Assembly: GCA_011800155.1 (NCBI GenBank)
Contig: CM022374.1
Location: forward strand, 2,170,001-2,234,000
Direction of reading: 5' to 3'
Length of the DNA: 64,000 nucleotides
From: Flammulina velutipes
Lineage: Eukaryota; Basidiomycota; Agaricomycetes; Agaricales; Physalacriaceae
The notes beneath the pieces are model-generated. The model ran no database searches. It worked only from the letters and a program-made list of their open reading frames with translations, and was not told where the DNA came from. Of this stretch, positions 46,196 to 57,816 are shown one piece after another (position 1 is the first letter of the stretch; every line of letters starts with the position of its first letter). A program made the translations under genes and the position numbers.

Positions 46196-47730
46196 ATGTC
46201 CGAAGAAGATAAACAGGCTGCTCCCGCTGCTGCCCCCGCTGCAGAGGCCAGCAAAGCTGCGCCATCGACTGCAGAGGCTGATCTCACCAAATACAAGGTG
46301 CGTACTGCGACGGACAGGAAAAAAATCCATCTAAAATCGCGACGCAGACTGCGGCAGAGATTGTCAACAGTGTCATGAAGGCGCTCATCGCAAAGAGCAC
46401 CGAGGGCGCCAAAATTCTTGATCTTTGCATCGAAGGCGACAAGCTCATCGAGCAGGGCACCTCCGCCGTGTACAACAAGGCCGTCAAGGGCGTAAAAGTA
46501 CCCAAAGGTGCGTCAATGTCCATCGATGCGTTTATCTGTGCTCACTACGTCCCGCAGGACTCGGCTTTCCCACCTCGATATCCGTCAACAACGCTGTCGC
46601 TCACTTTTCGCCTCTCGCGTGAGTTTCTTTCTTTCATCGTTGGGGCTGGGCTGACTTGCTGCAGCTCGGATCCTCAATCAGAGCAGGTCCTCGCCAAGGA
46701 CGACATGGTCAAGATACACATTGGTGCCCACATTGACGGGTTCGCTGCCATCAGTGCAGAGACAATCGTCGTCGGCGCGTCTGCTGAGAATCCCGTCACT
46801 GGGCGCAGAGCCGACGTTCTCAAGGCCGCTTGGACCGCCGCAGAGGTCGCCATGCGCACCATCAAGGTTGGCAACAAGAACTGGGCGGTCACTGAGGCTG
46901 TTGCACGCGTCGCTGCGAACTGGGACTGCAAACCTGTAGAAGGTGAGCCCCTTTAGGTCATTTGCTTCAACACAGTCTCATATCCATCCCTCTAGGCATG
47001 CTCTCTTGTGAGCAGAAGCAGAACCTCATCGATGGAAAGAAGAGGATCATTCTCAACCCCGGTGAAGGCCAGAAACGCGACTTTGAAACTGCTACTTTTG
47101 CAGAGGGCGATGTCTGGGGCGTCGATGTCTTAGTATCAACCAGTGAAGATGGCAAAGTAAGATATTCTTGTTTCATAAAATTTCTATCATTAACCTTTGG
47201 ACAGGCCCGTATCGAGGAATCTCGAACGACAATCTACCAGCGTGACTCCACCGTTTCGTATCAGCTCAAAATGAAGACGTCCCGTGCCGTTTTCTCTGAA
47301 GTCCAGAAAAAGGCTGGAGCGTTCCCCTTCAACGTTCGAGTGCTAGAAGATGAAAAGCGCGCACGCATGGGTCTTCAAGAAGCTGTTCAGCACAGTTTGG
47401 TCAAGCCTTATGAAGTCATGTACGTTGTTCGCCTGATGGCGCATCTCTGTAAAATGCTAATATCTAATCAGCTACACCCCCGCGAACACTTTCGTCGCCG
47501 CATTCCACTTTACGCTGGCTCTTCTCCCCGGTGGACCCGCCTTGATTACGCTGCCGCCCGTGTGGTACAAGCCTGAGCTTGTCAAGACCGAGAAGGAGCT
47601 CGAAGATGAGGAGTTCAAGGCGCTTCTTGCCCGCAACCTGCGCGAGAGCAAGAAGAGCAAGAAGAAGAAGGCCAAAGCTGAGGGTGAAGCTGAAGGTGAG
47701 GGCGAGGGATCCGGTGCCAAAGACGAGTAA
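46196..47730 (+). CDS. EBP1/PA2G4-type methionine-aminopeptidase-fold protein
   Basis: Exons 46196-46297, 46348-46507, 46558-46618, 46665-46942, 46996-47156, 47205-47419 and 47472-47730 give 411 aa. The N-terminus is Ala-rich, then the pita-bread fold: TAAEIVNSVMKALI, LCIEGDKLIEQG, GFPTSISVNNAVAHFSP, KDDMVKIHIGAHIDGF, VEGMLSCEQKQNLIDGKK and TFVAAFHFTLALLPGGPA. The C-terminus is Lys-rich (SKKSKKKKAKAEGEAEGEG) as in EBP1/PA2G4 and S. pombe Cdb4. The family has lost aminopeptidase activity and binds rRNA and ribosomes near the exit tunnel, with roles in ribosome maturation and growth control. Confidence 0.9.
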
Positions 47731-48044
47731 AAGAAACCATCCGCTGGTATGAGTAAGTAGGTAAATATCTCTTGAAAAAATACGTACTAGCGCCACCACC
47801 GATGTTGTTGTATCCCTTCCACCGTACCCACTTATTCAGTAACTTGTACCACAATGTAGCATTTAGCATGGCTTTTGCATATTTTCACCTGCCTTGGCAA
47901 TTGTTTCGATCTTGAGCGCCCCTCCTCGGTCTTCGCCGAAACATCGCCAGCGGGCGCTTGGGGGTCTACTATATTTTTCAGACCTCCTAGACAATCCTTG
48001 TAAAACCGACTACCACCATATCGCCAGGACGTTATACATCGACA
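47731..48044. other. Spacer, possible 5' exon
   Basis: A plus-strand frame from 47894 reads ..YHHIARTLYIDNVELDDLL but overlaps the next gene out of frame. Nothing else is seen. Confidence 0.3.
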
Positions 48045-48534
48045 ATGTCGAGCTCGATGACCTCCTGCTCTTACTGCATGATATGCTCCAAGGCCCATGA
48101 TTGTAACATCGGATCCGTGAAGGATACGCCTCAGGTTAGCCTCCTTGAATTCAACCCACACGCATGCAGTGACTGTATCTCCAGAGCGATCCGACGGCTC
48201 GAGGTCCTGATTACACTTGCGATAATATATTCGACCCAGCCTTACTAGACGACGACTTCGATGATTACGACTACGACTACGACTCCGATGAAACATGTTG
48301 CGGTGAAGAGTGCCTCGAGGAGTGGGAAGAATGTCAAGGAGAGCTCGAGGAGACATATACCAGGGCTCCCGAACGTCGTTTGAGCCCCTTCGGTTTGGAT
48401 GACATTCCTGAATGTGATGAAGAGGAGGACGAGCTCGGCTTTCGACGCCTTGATCTGGATGGTGCGTCTCTATTCGAGCATTACGACGTAGAGAATGTAA
48501 GATGTTTCCTCATCTTAGATGTCCAGCCCATTGA
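48045..48534 (+). CDS. Small Cys-rich, very acidic protein
   Basis: Exons 48045-48134, 48185-48461 and 48527-48534. An alternative acceptor would end at 48546. The product is about 125 aa. The N-terminus MSSSMTSCSYCMICSKAHDC has C-x2-C-x2-C..H-x-C spacing that could bind zinc. The joined second exon reads PTARGPDYTCDNIFDPALLD, then an Asp/Tyr/Glu-rich stretch with CCGEECLEEWEEC and a tail RRLSPFGLDDIPEC. The first intron (GTTAGC..CTCCAG) is required to bring the acidic frame in. Further 5' exons are possible. It may be the start of a zinc-finger regulator or a stand-alone protein. No family is assigned. Confidence 0.45.
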
Positions 48535-48889
48535 CAGATTATTTTAGCCCCTTTAAGCTAGAAATGATGGCGGAGAGGAAGAATGACTGGCTGCTCACAG
48601 TACTTACATCGCTCCCTTTATCACAACGGTTTCTACATGTCAAGCTGTCAACTGGAAGCGCAATACTGCATTTATACCTATCATACCATCACAATGTACA
48701 TGTCATCGACGGACACAGTCTTCGCATTCTCCCACAGTGCGCTCCGACTACTCTTGGATCATTACCAGGGTTTTATGCTGAGATACTCAGTCGCTCTGGG
48801 GTGGATCGGCAAGAACTTCTGAACACACCTAGTGTTCTGGGAATAGCTGAGCACCGGAAACCGTCGACATTTGTCGCAGTCTCCCCAGG

Positions 48890-50245
48890 CTATTCTACTT
48901 CCTCAATTAGTAATCTCACCATCGCAGCTGCTTCCATCTCCTCTGCTTGTACACTTCCCCCCTTTTCTTGCTCCTCTACATGCACGAGTAGGAGTTCTTC
49001 ATACTCTTCCCTCGTTATCTTCAAAGGAGTAATCAGCACATACTAGAAAAAAGGATAGTACATCCGACTCACGGTGATCGTATCTGCATTTTTCTCGAGC
49101 TGGGAGAAAGTAGCCTCATACACGGGTTCAAAGTCGTCAAGAACTGCATGAACAATGTCGTCTACATTGCTGCCAATTTCTCCTTCCTGAAGATCGTCCT
49201 TGAAGATTTTGAGGGAGTAGGAGGCAATTGACCAGACAAAGGAGTTGGTATCCTTGGGGAGAGGCCGCCCTGTAATCCCCGCGGCGGGACCAGACGTTAT
49301 CTCCAATGATCCACCATTTTCTCGTTCGCAAAGATCTTGCAGACAAGCAAAGAACGTGCGTGCCCAAACCCACGACGTCGTCTCGAAGCCATCGTCTGTA
49401 GGACAATGTCCTGACACCAATTTTGCTAGTACAGCGACCTGCATGACGTTGAGGTTCACAGTGGGGGGAACTTGGAGTGTTTTTATCAAGGCCTCGAGGT
49501 GTGTGTATCCATGGGCCTCGTGAACGTCGGCAAACCTGTTGATCATGTCCTGCACCTTGTGTGTCCCCGGCGGTCGGTTCACTGGCCTGCCTTTCATACG
49601 CCTAGAAGAAAGCGAGTCAGCATGAGTCGAGAGATCCAGCAGCAAAACATACTGGACATGTAACTGAAATGATGGGGACGAGGATGGCGAGTCTTCACCG
49701 ACGAAGCGTTCGAGACTATACCACCGGGGAACACCTTTATACTGCATTTCGATCACGATAAGTTCGTGTGTATCTTGGCGAAGATGTTCAATGCTAAAAA
49801 GATGCGTATCTCGAACGTCTTGAGGCCTATTTCTCTCCGTGTTCCCAGATACCGAAGTGAGACTGTCCACCCATTGGTGAGGCGACGTCTTGAGAGGTGA
49901 CCCTGACATGATGTCTCGCAAGTCCGGGTAGTCAGGCTCTGCGAGGAATTCGTGGCAGGCCTGACAGGTGAATAAATCTAGCAGACGGTGGAAGAACCGA
50001 GACAGTATCGTGTGCAACCAGAACAGCATTGTGAAAGAACTGGAGCTTAGGTAGTGGTGGCGGAACGGATAGTGTAGCGTCTCTCCTAGCCGGCGGCATT
50101 GAGCGACTTCCCCTATCGAACAAGTTAAAGTAGCGATGCAAGTAAATGTACGCCACCTGGATAAACTTGACTCGCGAAATAGCAGCACGAGGTGAGGATA
50201 CAGACTCACAGGAAATTTCATTTCGGCACATCTTAGCCTGAGCAT
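48890..50245 (-). CDS. Unrecognised 385-aa protein
   Basis: Five exons: 50210-50245, 50025-50156, 49653-49960, 49073-49601 and 48890-49042. The reading is MLRLRCAEMKFP|VAYIYLHRYFNLFDR, ..LQFFHNA|ACHEFLAEPDYPDLRD, HELIVIEMQYKGVPRWYSL, INRFADVHEAHGYTHLEAL, VMQVAVLAKLVSG and YVLITPLKITREEYEELLL. Two other open frames through the 5' part are removed by these joins. The last intron (49043-49072) is only 30 nt but has GTGAGT, TACTAT and TTTTTTCTAG. If it were retained, translation would stop at ..YYPFF. No domain is recognised; the protein appears soluble with a helical C-terminus. Confidence 0.6.
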
Positions 50246-50348
50246 GATATGCGGGACCGCTGTACGCCCTGGTGTGATTTTATTTTATGTGGCGCAGCTC
50301 TTCAGATCACATAATCCAGAACCATCCCATACGGTGAGTGCATCACAA

Positions 50349-50742
50349 TCATGACATCCCTGTTTGTTTCCCTTCTTCTGCATCCTCTCCGAACGCTTCC
50401 AGCGTCCTCACGACCAGATCGATATTCTCGAGGTACCCATTCACTGTCAAACGAGCAAGGCGCACCGTGCGCGTGCGAAAGTGCCTACCAATCAATCAAT
50501 CCATCGACGATGGCTTGAATCGAAGTGGAACTCACGCTGTCAGCACGTTCTCCTCGACAGTCAGCGCTCTCTCGACAGCATGCGGTTGCAGCTCCGCATC
50601 CACCTCGATCGTCTGCTTGGCAATCTCCGCATGCTTGCTCGACGCAAACGGGATTTCTAGCGTTCTTTATGATGCTGAGCGACACACGACGGTGACAGAC
50701 CGTCCCAACTCACATTTCATGCCAGTCCTCGGTGGAAGTCAT
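50349..50742 (-). CDS. PCC1: KEOPS complex subunit Pcc1
   Basis: Exons 50714-50742, 50536-50664 and 50349-50484 give 97 aa, the usual Pcc1 size. It reads MTSTEDWHEITLEIPFASSK (20 residues), then HAEIAKQTIEVDAELQPHAV, LTVEENVL, RLARLTVNGYLENIDLVV and TLEAFGEDAEE. IPF..SKHAEIA.++++VD.EL and RL.VN.+LE.++LV..T+..FG are hallmark Pcc1 features. Pcc1 dimerises and binds Kae1 in KEOPS, which makes N6-threonylcarbamoyl-adenosine at position 37 of ANN-decoding tRNAs. The first acceptor is AAG (CATAAAG) rather than the nearby CTAG; only AAG preserves the frame. Confidence 0.85.
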
Positions 50743-51051
50743 TAGAAGAGAAGTTGATCTCAAAGTCACACGCAAAGTTCCTACATCTCCACTCATCATT
50801 GCTATAATCCTCCTTGCAAAGTAAGACGTCACAACGGTAATAGTAGTAACAGCGAGCTAGTATGTACAGGAAAGGGTCGGTAGATTAAACCAGCTCGACA
50901 CTGTCTCGAGAAAAATGCAGCCTCCCTTGTCCAGACCTTACATTATCACCAGTCATTTAAACCAAGAAAAAAGAGAAACACATCACATAGGTGAGTATGA
51001 ATAAGGATAATAAAGGAAGCAAAGAGGCTTAAGCCAATTCACCGGGTATCT
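50743..51051. other. Intergenic, nothing seen
   Basis: No ORF of note; short spacer between PCC1 and the 3' end of the GPI-protein gene. Confidence 0.4.
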
Positions 51052-51898
51052 TTATAGGAAGAAGATGGACGCAAGGACCAAAGCCATGAAGGCAACGGGC
51101 ACGGCGTTGGCACTAGCACCGTCGGAGTCGCCGAAGGTGCTATCAGCACCAACAGCACCAACGGGGACGGCATCGGAGTCATCGTCAGTTGACGAAGACG
51201 ACGAAGCAGTGCTGGTCGCCTTCTTGGTTCCAGTGGTAACGCTACCGCCGGTTGCAACGAGTCTGGATAATTATCGATCAGTGGATGTCCCGCGCGTTGT
51301 CAAGATGAAACACAAACTTGGTGGGGACGGCAGACGCGGAGGTAGACGACGGGGAGGCGGCCTCCAAAGAAGCGGCGACGGCAGCGTCCAAGCAGCTGTA
51401 GTCGTCACTCTCGGTAACGGTTATCTATCCGGATGGTTCAGCATGCAATGTAGGGAATGATAGGGTTGTCACATACGACGGGACCCCAGGCTTCAACATC
51501 GGCGGCGTCGAGGAGGGAGAATTGGAGCTTGGTGCCAGGCGCATAGGTGACCTTGGCAGATGCAGATGCAGCGGAGACTTCACCAACGTCGATGCTGGAT
51601 AATTATTGAGTTTCGGGGGATGATGAAAATTGTAAGGGGTCTGTCTTACAGAGCGTCGCCGCAAGGCGTGGAGGGGTCGACGACGAGAACGTCTACAGGC
51701 CAGATGGCCGCGTCCTCCCACGAAACGGAAAGGTCCTGGCACTGTACATCGGAATGAGTAACGTGCAAAAATAGTGAGAATTGGACGGGAAAAACGCACA
51801 GAACCAATGGTCGTCGGGTAGTCAGTGAACTCGAATGCATTGACGGTAGACAAGGCAGGAGCGAGAATGAGCGCGAGGGAAACGAATGTGGCGAACAT
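51052..51898 (-). CDS. Ser/Thr-rich GPI-anchored cell-surface protein
   Basis: Exons 51800-51898, 51650-51741, 51477-51594, 51318-51424 and 51052-51262 give 208 aa. It begins with a signal peptide (MFATFVSLALILAPALSTVN, cleavage near NAFEF). A compact domain follows with CQDLSVSWEDAAIWPV, DPSTPCGD, YAPGTKLQFSLLDAADV and TESDDYSCLDA. Next is a Ser/Thr/Asp-rich stalk (TKKATSTASSSSSTDDD) and a C-terminal hydrophobic GPI-addition signal (NAVPVAFMALVLASIFFL). The layout fits the basidiomycete Ser-Thr-rich GPI-anchored family (yeast Kre9/Knh1-like N-terminal fold is possible). It is likely a cell-wall protein; no enzymatic role is indicated. Confidence 0.8.
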
Positions 51899-52129
51899 CT
51901 TTCAATGCAGAGAGCGGGAGGAGAACGGGAGGGAGACCGTTTATAAAAGACACAGGTGGATGGATGGAGGAAGGGATAAAGAGACGAATTAATCCCAGAT
52001 CACGGCTATATCTCCCCTGCCAAATATGTCAAAATACACCCCTTATTGATTGCCCTTGGCGTTTTCATGAAACCAAACTTCCGAGTTACGTTGTGCATTC
52101 AATCTACAGTGCCGCGAGCAGCCGTCTAC
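51899..52129. other. Intergenic
   Basis: Upstream region of the GPI-protein gene with TTTATAAA near 51940-51947 (possible TATA box). No gene seen. Confidence 0.35.
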
Positions 52130-54657
52130 CTACAGCTTTGCAGTGTTCTTACCCTTGAACGTGGCCAGCATAGTGCGCTTTGAAATCCTGAAAACCCACA
52201 AATTATCAGTACATCTCCAGGAACATTCTATGATGGCAACCACACACCCAGAGTGCTCAATTGCCGAAGGCGTGACCTTGAGGCCTTCAACCGCCTCGCG
52301 CTCCTCTATGGGCACATATGCCCGCTTTCCAGACCCAACATAAATCTGAGGGGGCGTCACTAATCCCGCACAAGCCTGTCGTCTAGTCACCTACCTGTCG
52401 AGGGCGCCATATCTTTACCCCACCTTCTTGAAGCATCATCTAAACCGTGATTATTAGATCAAAAAAATAACACTTTCGAACATTGTCTGTACCTGTCGCC
52501 AGTGCGCTAGCCATCCCACTACACGCGGCACAGCGAATAAAACTGGGAAGAAATCAAGGGGGAAACCTGTGCGCCACAGTTAGCCCATCTCACGGCGTTG
52601 TCATCACACACGCACCCATAGCGCGATAAATCAGTCCGCTATAGTAACCAACAAGGTTAAGCACTCCCCGCAACACGATGTGACTGACGCGTACCTCCTG
52701 TAAAACACGATGAGTACGCATGTCCTACTACCATCACATAAAATAGATAATGCGCTCACCAAAAATCAACATTCGGCGCCAGTTTACGCTTGATGAAATA
52801 TTCGTCCTTCATGGCAGCCTCGTGTAGAGCCATTGCTGTCTCCAAAAGTTCATCCTTACCAGTTCTGGGGAGATACCCTGCTCAGAAATGAGGTATCAGA
52901 TTTATGGCATGATGTGCGTACATTTTAAACACCTCATCGGCAGTCTTGCGCACGATGAAGGAGCGTGGATCTGACTGCACACATCGGATTAAACGTTGTC
53001 AAACCTAACCACGCGACATACGCACCGTCTTGTAAACCCTAAAACGTGCTCAGCACACGACAACGGAGATCATAACGGACGTGAAAACCTACCGATGACC
53101 AAATCCAGACAGGACTTTCTCCCTCTTCTTGACAGCCTCGAGGAACGCGGGTACGTTGGCAGGACTAAACACGACATGGAGATGAGTAACAACGAGTAGC
53201 GGAGATTCATACTCACCTTCCAATGGAGATGAGCATTCGAATAACGGCCTCGTTGGCACCACCTAATATGTCAGTTATCAGCAAACCATCTCCGGTATGT
53301 AAATATGTGGCGACGTACCGTGCAGAGGCCCATATAATGACGCGCAGCCGGCACTAAACACATGTTAGCATGGTATCATCATCATCTCCGAAGCTGACAT
53401 ACGCGATAGCAGAGTATGGATCAACCAACGAGCTTCCGGTCTGAAGAACAGTAGTAGCCGATGCATTGAGTTCGTGATCCGCATGCAATAAGAATAGCGT
53501 GTCCAAAGCTTTCTCCAGAACCGGGTTCGGTTTGTACTCTTCTTCCCCAATATGATCCATTTGGTAGAGGAAGCTGATGATTCTGTCGGACGGCAGAAAC
53601 GGTAGGGGCAAATCAGACGCACGATCCAGTGTAACTCATTCCAGTGGGAGGTGTGACGAATTCACGGCCTTGACGGATCCGATACGCCATCCTAGTGGAC
53701 GGTGAGTGAGCTTCCGGAGCACCTGCACTTGGCATAACTCACGCAGCGAGAGTTGTCGCTTTCCCGATGAGACGAAATATTTGTCGATCCATGTTCGCTA
53801 AGGATTCCTTATTTCCTTTGGTGAAAAGGTTCTGGCCTATGTAGAGCGTAAGGAAGAGCGACGGGAGACTGAGAAGGACAAGCCTTGGAGCGAGGGGTTG
53901 GACTCTTGGTAGTACGAGCCAAGATATGACAGTGCACTAGTCAGCATTGCCATCGGATGTGCGTCGTACCTATCGTATATATTGTGCTGAGAACCATGTC
54001 GAATAACGTAGAAGCCACATACCGGAAAGATTGAAAGAATTGCGCCGCATCAGAGTGCACAACGCCGTGGTGGATAACCTCGTGTTCAAAAGTTTCGAGT
54101 TGTGTTTTGCTAGGTAACGAGCCATAGATAAGAAGATATGCTGCTTGAGAGTCAGATGGGAACGTTGAGTATTTGTCGGACCGTACCAGTCTCTAGATGT
54201 GATGAACGGAGTGCCAGCTCTTCGATGGGATAGCCTCTACGAGCCGGATGTCAGACGCGGAAGGGACAAGCGGGGTATGCAAACCTGTATCGAAGTACTA
54301 TTTGACGTTCTTAGTATGTTGTTAGTCGATGAGCTGGAGAGAAACTAACCTCCAGCGTCGCCGTCGATGAATGTGATCTGGCTGCGCATAACGGCCGTGT
54401 TCAAGAAGCCCTTGTCCGCGACCCGCAAGCCTTTCTCAGTCTCGTCCTCTTCGCGACCACCAGGAGGCGTCGGCGCCTTCATTGCCTTGAACGCTGTGGC
54501 CGACACGCTGTTGTCCTCAATGCTACATCGAGTGTTCTAGCAATGAAATACTTGAAGGATAGAGATAGACATACGGTACATCGTATGTCTTTCCAGTGCG
54601 GTTATCGCGAACGGTTAGGGTGTTTGTAGGCTCTGCGCTGGCGAGTGGTTTGCCCAT
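52130..54657 (-). CDS. CIT2: Citrate synthase, peroxisomal type (C-terminal AKL)
   Basis: The gene is broken into about 15 small exons on the minus strand, from the ATG at 54657 ([16 protein letters not shown]) to a stop at 52130. Recognisable exon readings in order: [165 protein letters not shown] and [11 protein letters not shown]. The catalytic His (GPLHGGAN), His (GFGHR) and Asp (NVDFW) are all present. The N-terminus lacks a mitochondrial presequence, and the protein ends KGKNTAKL, an A-K-L PTS1-type signal. It condenses acetyl-CoA with oxaloacetate, here probably in peroxisomes (glyoxylate cycle). A separate mitochondrial gene is expected elsewhere. Confidence 0.88.
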
Positions 54658-54821
54658 GGTGGTGCTAAAGCAAAAATGCGGGGACGCGCCGAGTCCGAGG
54701 TGATCCACCCGCCGAATTCACATGCTACTGATCTTCCCGGACGCGAACACCAAATGGAGAATACATTGAAATAGACTTGGACCCATACTACTTGAACATA
54801 TATAGAACTTACAACGCGTTC

Positions 54822-56076
54822 TCACTTCTCGCGTGGACAGGGCACCCAAATCTCAGGTTGAAAATAATTTCCTCCCAGGTGAAGTAGCCCAGCGACGAAG
54901 AACTTTGTGACTTTCAATCCATTGTACCCACCGATCTGCCACTTTACATCTTCTTTGGACGCCAGAGCGCTCCTCTTCCTCAGCGTCTCGACAAAGTTAA
55001 CCATCGCATTGCAGACGAGATCGAGCAACTCGCCCCGAGTAAGGTTCCCATCCTTCATCCCAATCCGCGTGTCGAAAGGATGATGCAAATAGCCAGGCCA
55101 CTGGTCGTGAACCATTCCAATCAGCATCCAACTATAACGTAGGAATGATGGGGAAAACACACCATAATCTTAATCGTGATCTCTCGAATGCCTGGCGCCA
55201 GACTGAACACCTTATGTTCGGAATTCTCGATGATGTGGTTTGCCGACACTCTTCCTGTGGGTTCAATCTGGATTCCGGCTGGATACCACCCCTTCGGCAT
55301 GAACTCGATGGATGGTATTCTAGTACTGTAGGATGAGCTCAAGGACAGAGTGATTTGCGGCACAACGACATAGCCCGCCAACCCAAGAGGAATTATCGCA
55401 TTGGCGAGTTTGGCACTGGTGGAAGGGTAGACCCGTGAATCTTCAATCATACCGTACTTGGAAGTTGTTCGAGATTCCCCGGGCGGCGCGACGGGGCCTA
55501 TTTTGGCATATGGTTCGTTCACAGGAGGGCGAGGTCGCATAAAACTCGAAGGCTACGAAAACAGATGAGATTTGAAAAGAATTTGGATATTGAAGGCACA
55601 ACTTGCCGGTAATTTAGCCTCTTGCCCACCGTGGTAGCCCCTAGTTGGCGCATGAGCATCACCGTAGGTTGCGTAACTATAACTCATGAGAAATTGATCA
55701 GCGCGATACGATCCTAAATCACTCACGAATTGCCCATGACAGGAGGCTGTTGGTTGTAGGGGTGGATAGCCTGTGCCGAATGATGTGTAGCGAGGGACAA
55801 AGGAGCCATCGCCCCAGTCTCCCGCATGTACTGGTCAAAGTCGCGTTGAATAGACTCTGCTGTATCAAAGTATGGAGCTGTAGGAATAATCTCATAACCC
55901 CCGTTCGAATGCTGCATCTGGAGATGCCCCGGACCATTAGCATGAGTCGAACCGTGGCCCACGGATTGACTGTGGTTCTGTTGTGACGCAGAGCTTGGAT
56001 GAGTTCGTGGTGTCTGCTGCAAGGGAGGAGGTTGTCGTACTCCGTAGCGGTAGTCCTGAGAGTTGGAAGAATACAT
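54822..56076 (-). CDS. Pro/Gln-rich WPGY-motif protein, copy C
   Basis: Exons 55727-56076, 55607-55676, 55163-55552 and 54822-55100 give 362 aa, almost the length of copy A (363). It has the same N-terminal Gln/Pro/His-rich part (RQPPPLQQTPRTHPS; HLQMQHSNGGYE). The C-terminal domain also matches: LAGYVVVPQITLSL, PSIEFMPKGWYPAGI, IREITIKIM|WPGYLHHPFD, DGNLTRGELLDLVCNAM and GGNYFQPEIWVP. Intron 2 starts with GCAAGT, a GC-AG intron. The TATA box TATATAA is at 56114-56120. An upstream ATG (56094-56096) opens an overlapping 125-codon frame, as in copy A. Function unknown. Confidence 0.75.
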
Positions 56077-56130
56077 GACTGCGATGCGAATGCCATGGAT
56101 CGTCGTCAACGCCTTATATAGCCTGGACAA

Positions 56131-56545
56131 CGTCGCGTCGACAATAGGAGCAGCTTATTGTACATGTTGCGTTTGTCCATCACCCAGAAATGACACAGAT
56201 TGACGCGTCCTAGCCACTGACATATACACAACGGTACACGAGAAGATTTGAACTTGTACAATCTTCAGAGTAGCCAAGGAAGCAATGAGGCCGAGGAATT
56301 TAAGCAGCAGTCAGTGGTCAATGGTCGTGATAGAGCAGGTTGTCGGTTACCGGGCCGAGAAAGTTGAACTATTCCGCTCAACGTTCAATGCGCAACGTCC
56401 AGTTATAACGTCTGGCTCGACCGCACCATCGTTCCATCTCATCCATTTTGAGAGTGGAACGTGGCGCCGCGGCCTCCCTTAAAGTTACTGGCAAGCCAAA
56501 ACGTAAAAGCATGAACTTGAGGTTCATCTTCTAAGTACGACACAC
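56131..56545. promoter_or_regulatory. Divergent region between WPGY copy C and damaged family-D copy
   Basis: The proximal part (56131-56300) resembles the upstream region of copy A, including GTCAGTGGCTAGGA-type and TTTCTGGGTGAT strings on the minus strand. No gene seen. Confidence 0.4.
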
Positions 56546-57364
56546 ATGGACGACTCAGACATACCATTCCTCGCGCCAGATAACCGACAATCTCACTATA
56601 AACCAGAAGGTAGGTGTCCAGTGAGCTTTGAGAATAATATCTGTTCTCCAGGACTATGCGCGGTTATGCGCCGCCACACCCATTCCCTTCTCAGAATATC
56701 CGGCCCCTCTTGTCTGCAAGGGCTATCTCTCTGGCTACGATCCTCCCCTGCTGTACTGCGGCTGGCGGCTTAGTGATGAGGCGTTCTTCAAGCTCGTCAG
56801 CGTAATGTTTGCAACAAAAAGAACGGGCACCCCCAAATGAGGATGACGATTATCAACCTCCCTTATCTCCTTCGCGAACAATACCAGATTCCGGAACATC
56901 TAGAAGATCGCTGTGATATGCCTCGACTCGGAGATTCGACTTGGAATGTCAGCTACGCTCTCGTTGTTGGGAGCAACTACAAAGGATTACTTCTTCGGGA
57001 GGAGTTTGTTGATCGCATTCGGGACGATCTGTTCGGAGGGCAAGACCCCCAATGGTATCTGTCGCCGAAGAGATCCAACCGAGATTCAAGTGGAAGTCAC
57101 GCGATGACATTGGTATGTTTTTTCTTTCTTCATGGGAGCCATGTTCGTTCGTTCTCACCTTGTTTAATAGTAACCCAAGAGATTCTCGACGACGTAGAAG
57201 AGCGGCTGCGCGGAGAGAGGGAGACAACGTCACGGAACAGCCTTGGTCGGATTTTGGTGGTGTTCGTCCTATCATCTTCGCCGTCAGAGAAGACCCCGAA
57301 CCAATGGCTACGAAAAATACAAAGGAGCTCAAAGTCGTACAGAGTGCCCAGGCAGTGCGGATAA
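56546..57364 (+). pseudogene. Family-D protein, second copy, probably inactivated
   Basis: It is parallel to the gene at 42386-43136: MDDSDIPFLAPDNRQSHYKP, then DYARLCAATPIPFSEYPAP, GYDPPLLYCGWRLSDEAFF, LPYLLREQYQIPEHLEDRC, ALVVGSNYKGLLLREEFVD, DDLFGGQDPQWYLSPKR and ILDDVEERLRGERE. The first join is out of phase by one base relative to the intact paralogue (..PEG against GACTAT). A second frame change occurs near 56800, where ..SVMFATKRTG terminates. The 3' exon join (56836 to 57363) remains open. An unusual splice pattern could rescue the first defect but not obviously the second. Confidence 0.6.
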
Positions 57365-57379
57365 TCAACGAAAGTTGAA

Positions 57380-57816
57380 TGGAACAGGAAAACTGGGCTG
57401 TACTAGCTCTTCGACGCCTTCGACGGGGCGTAAAACAAATTACAAAGGCAACAGGGATCCTATGTAAAGCAGTTAGTACATTACTTGGTGACGAAAGAGC
57501 AACAGACCTTAACTGCCACCGTGTTCAATTCGCTCCTAGTCTCATCATGTTTTCGACGACTGGGAAGTGTTGGAACGTTCCCTTCCTTGAACATTGAAGA
57601 TGTTCAATGGTCTTCAGGTTGTCCAGTGGTCTAGCAGCGAAATAATTGCAGCTCCAAAACGACATTCTCATTCCAGCGTGACCATGATGTAGAGTTCTAT
57701 TTGTATGCCCCCGCAGTGGCCCATAGCGGTGAAGAGAACGCGCCATTCGACTTGGGATTACAAAAAAAGTGTCGGTTCAACTGGAATCATGCAGTCAATT
57801 TGCAACGCGTATTTCT
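57380..57816. other. Intergenic, nothing called
   Basis: A 72-codon plus-strand frame starts at 57379 (MEQENWAVLALRRLRRG). It has no supporting features and is not called. Confidence 0.4.

Noticed and set aside
48045..48248. Unspliced small zinc-ribbon-like protein (MSSSMTSCSYC.. to ..IIYSTQPY)
   Set aside because: Splicing GTTAGC..CTCCAG leads into a long acidic coding frame, a more coherent model; the unspliced version is an intron-retention reading.
50665..50713. Frame conflict between PCC1 exons 1 and 2 using the CTAG acceptor
   Set aside because: Using the AAG acceptor four codons earlier (CATAAAG) restores the frame and yields the expected ..HEITLEIPF.. reading.
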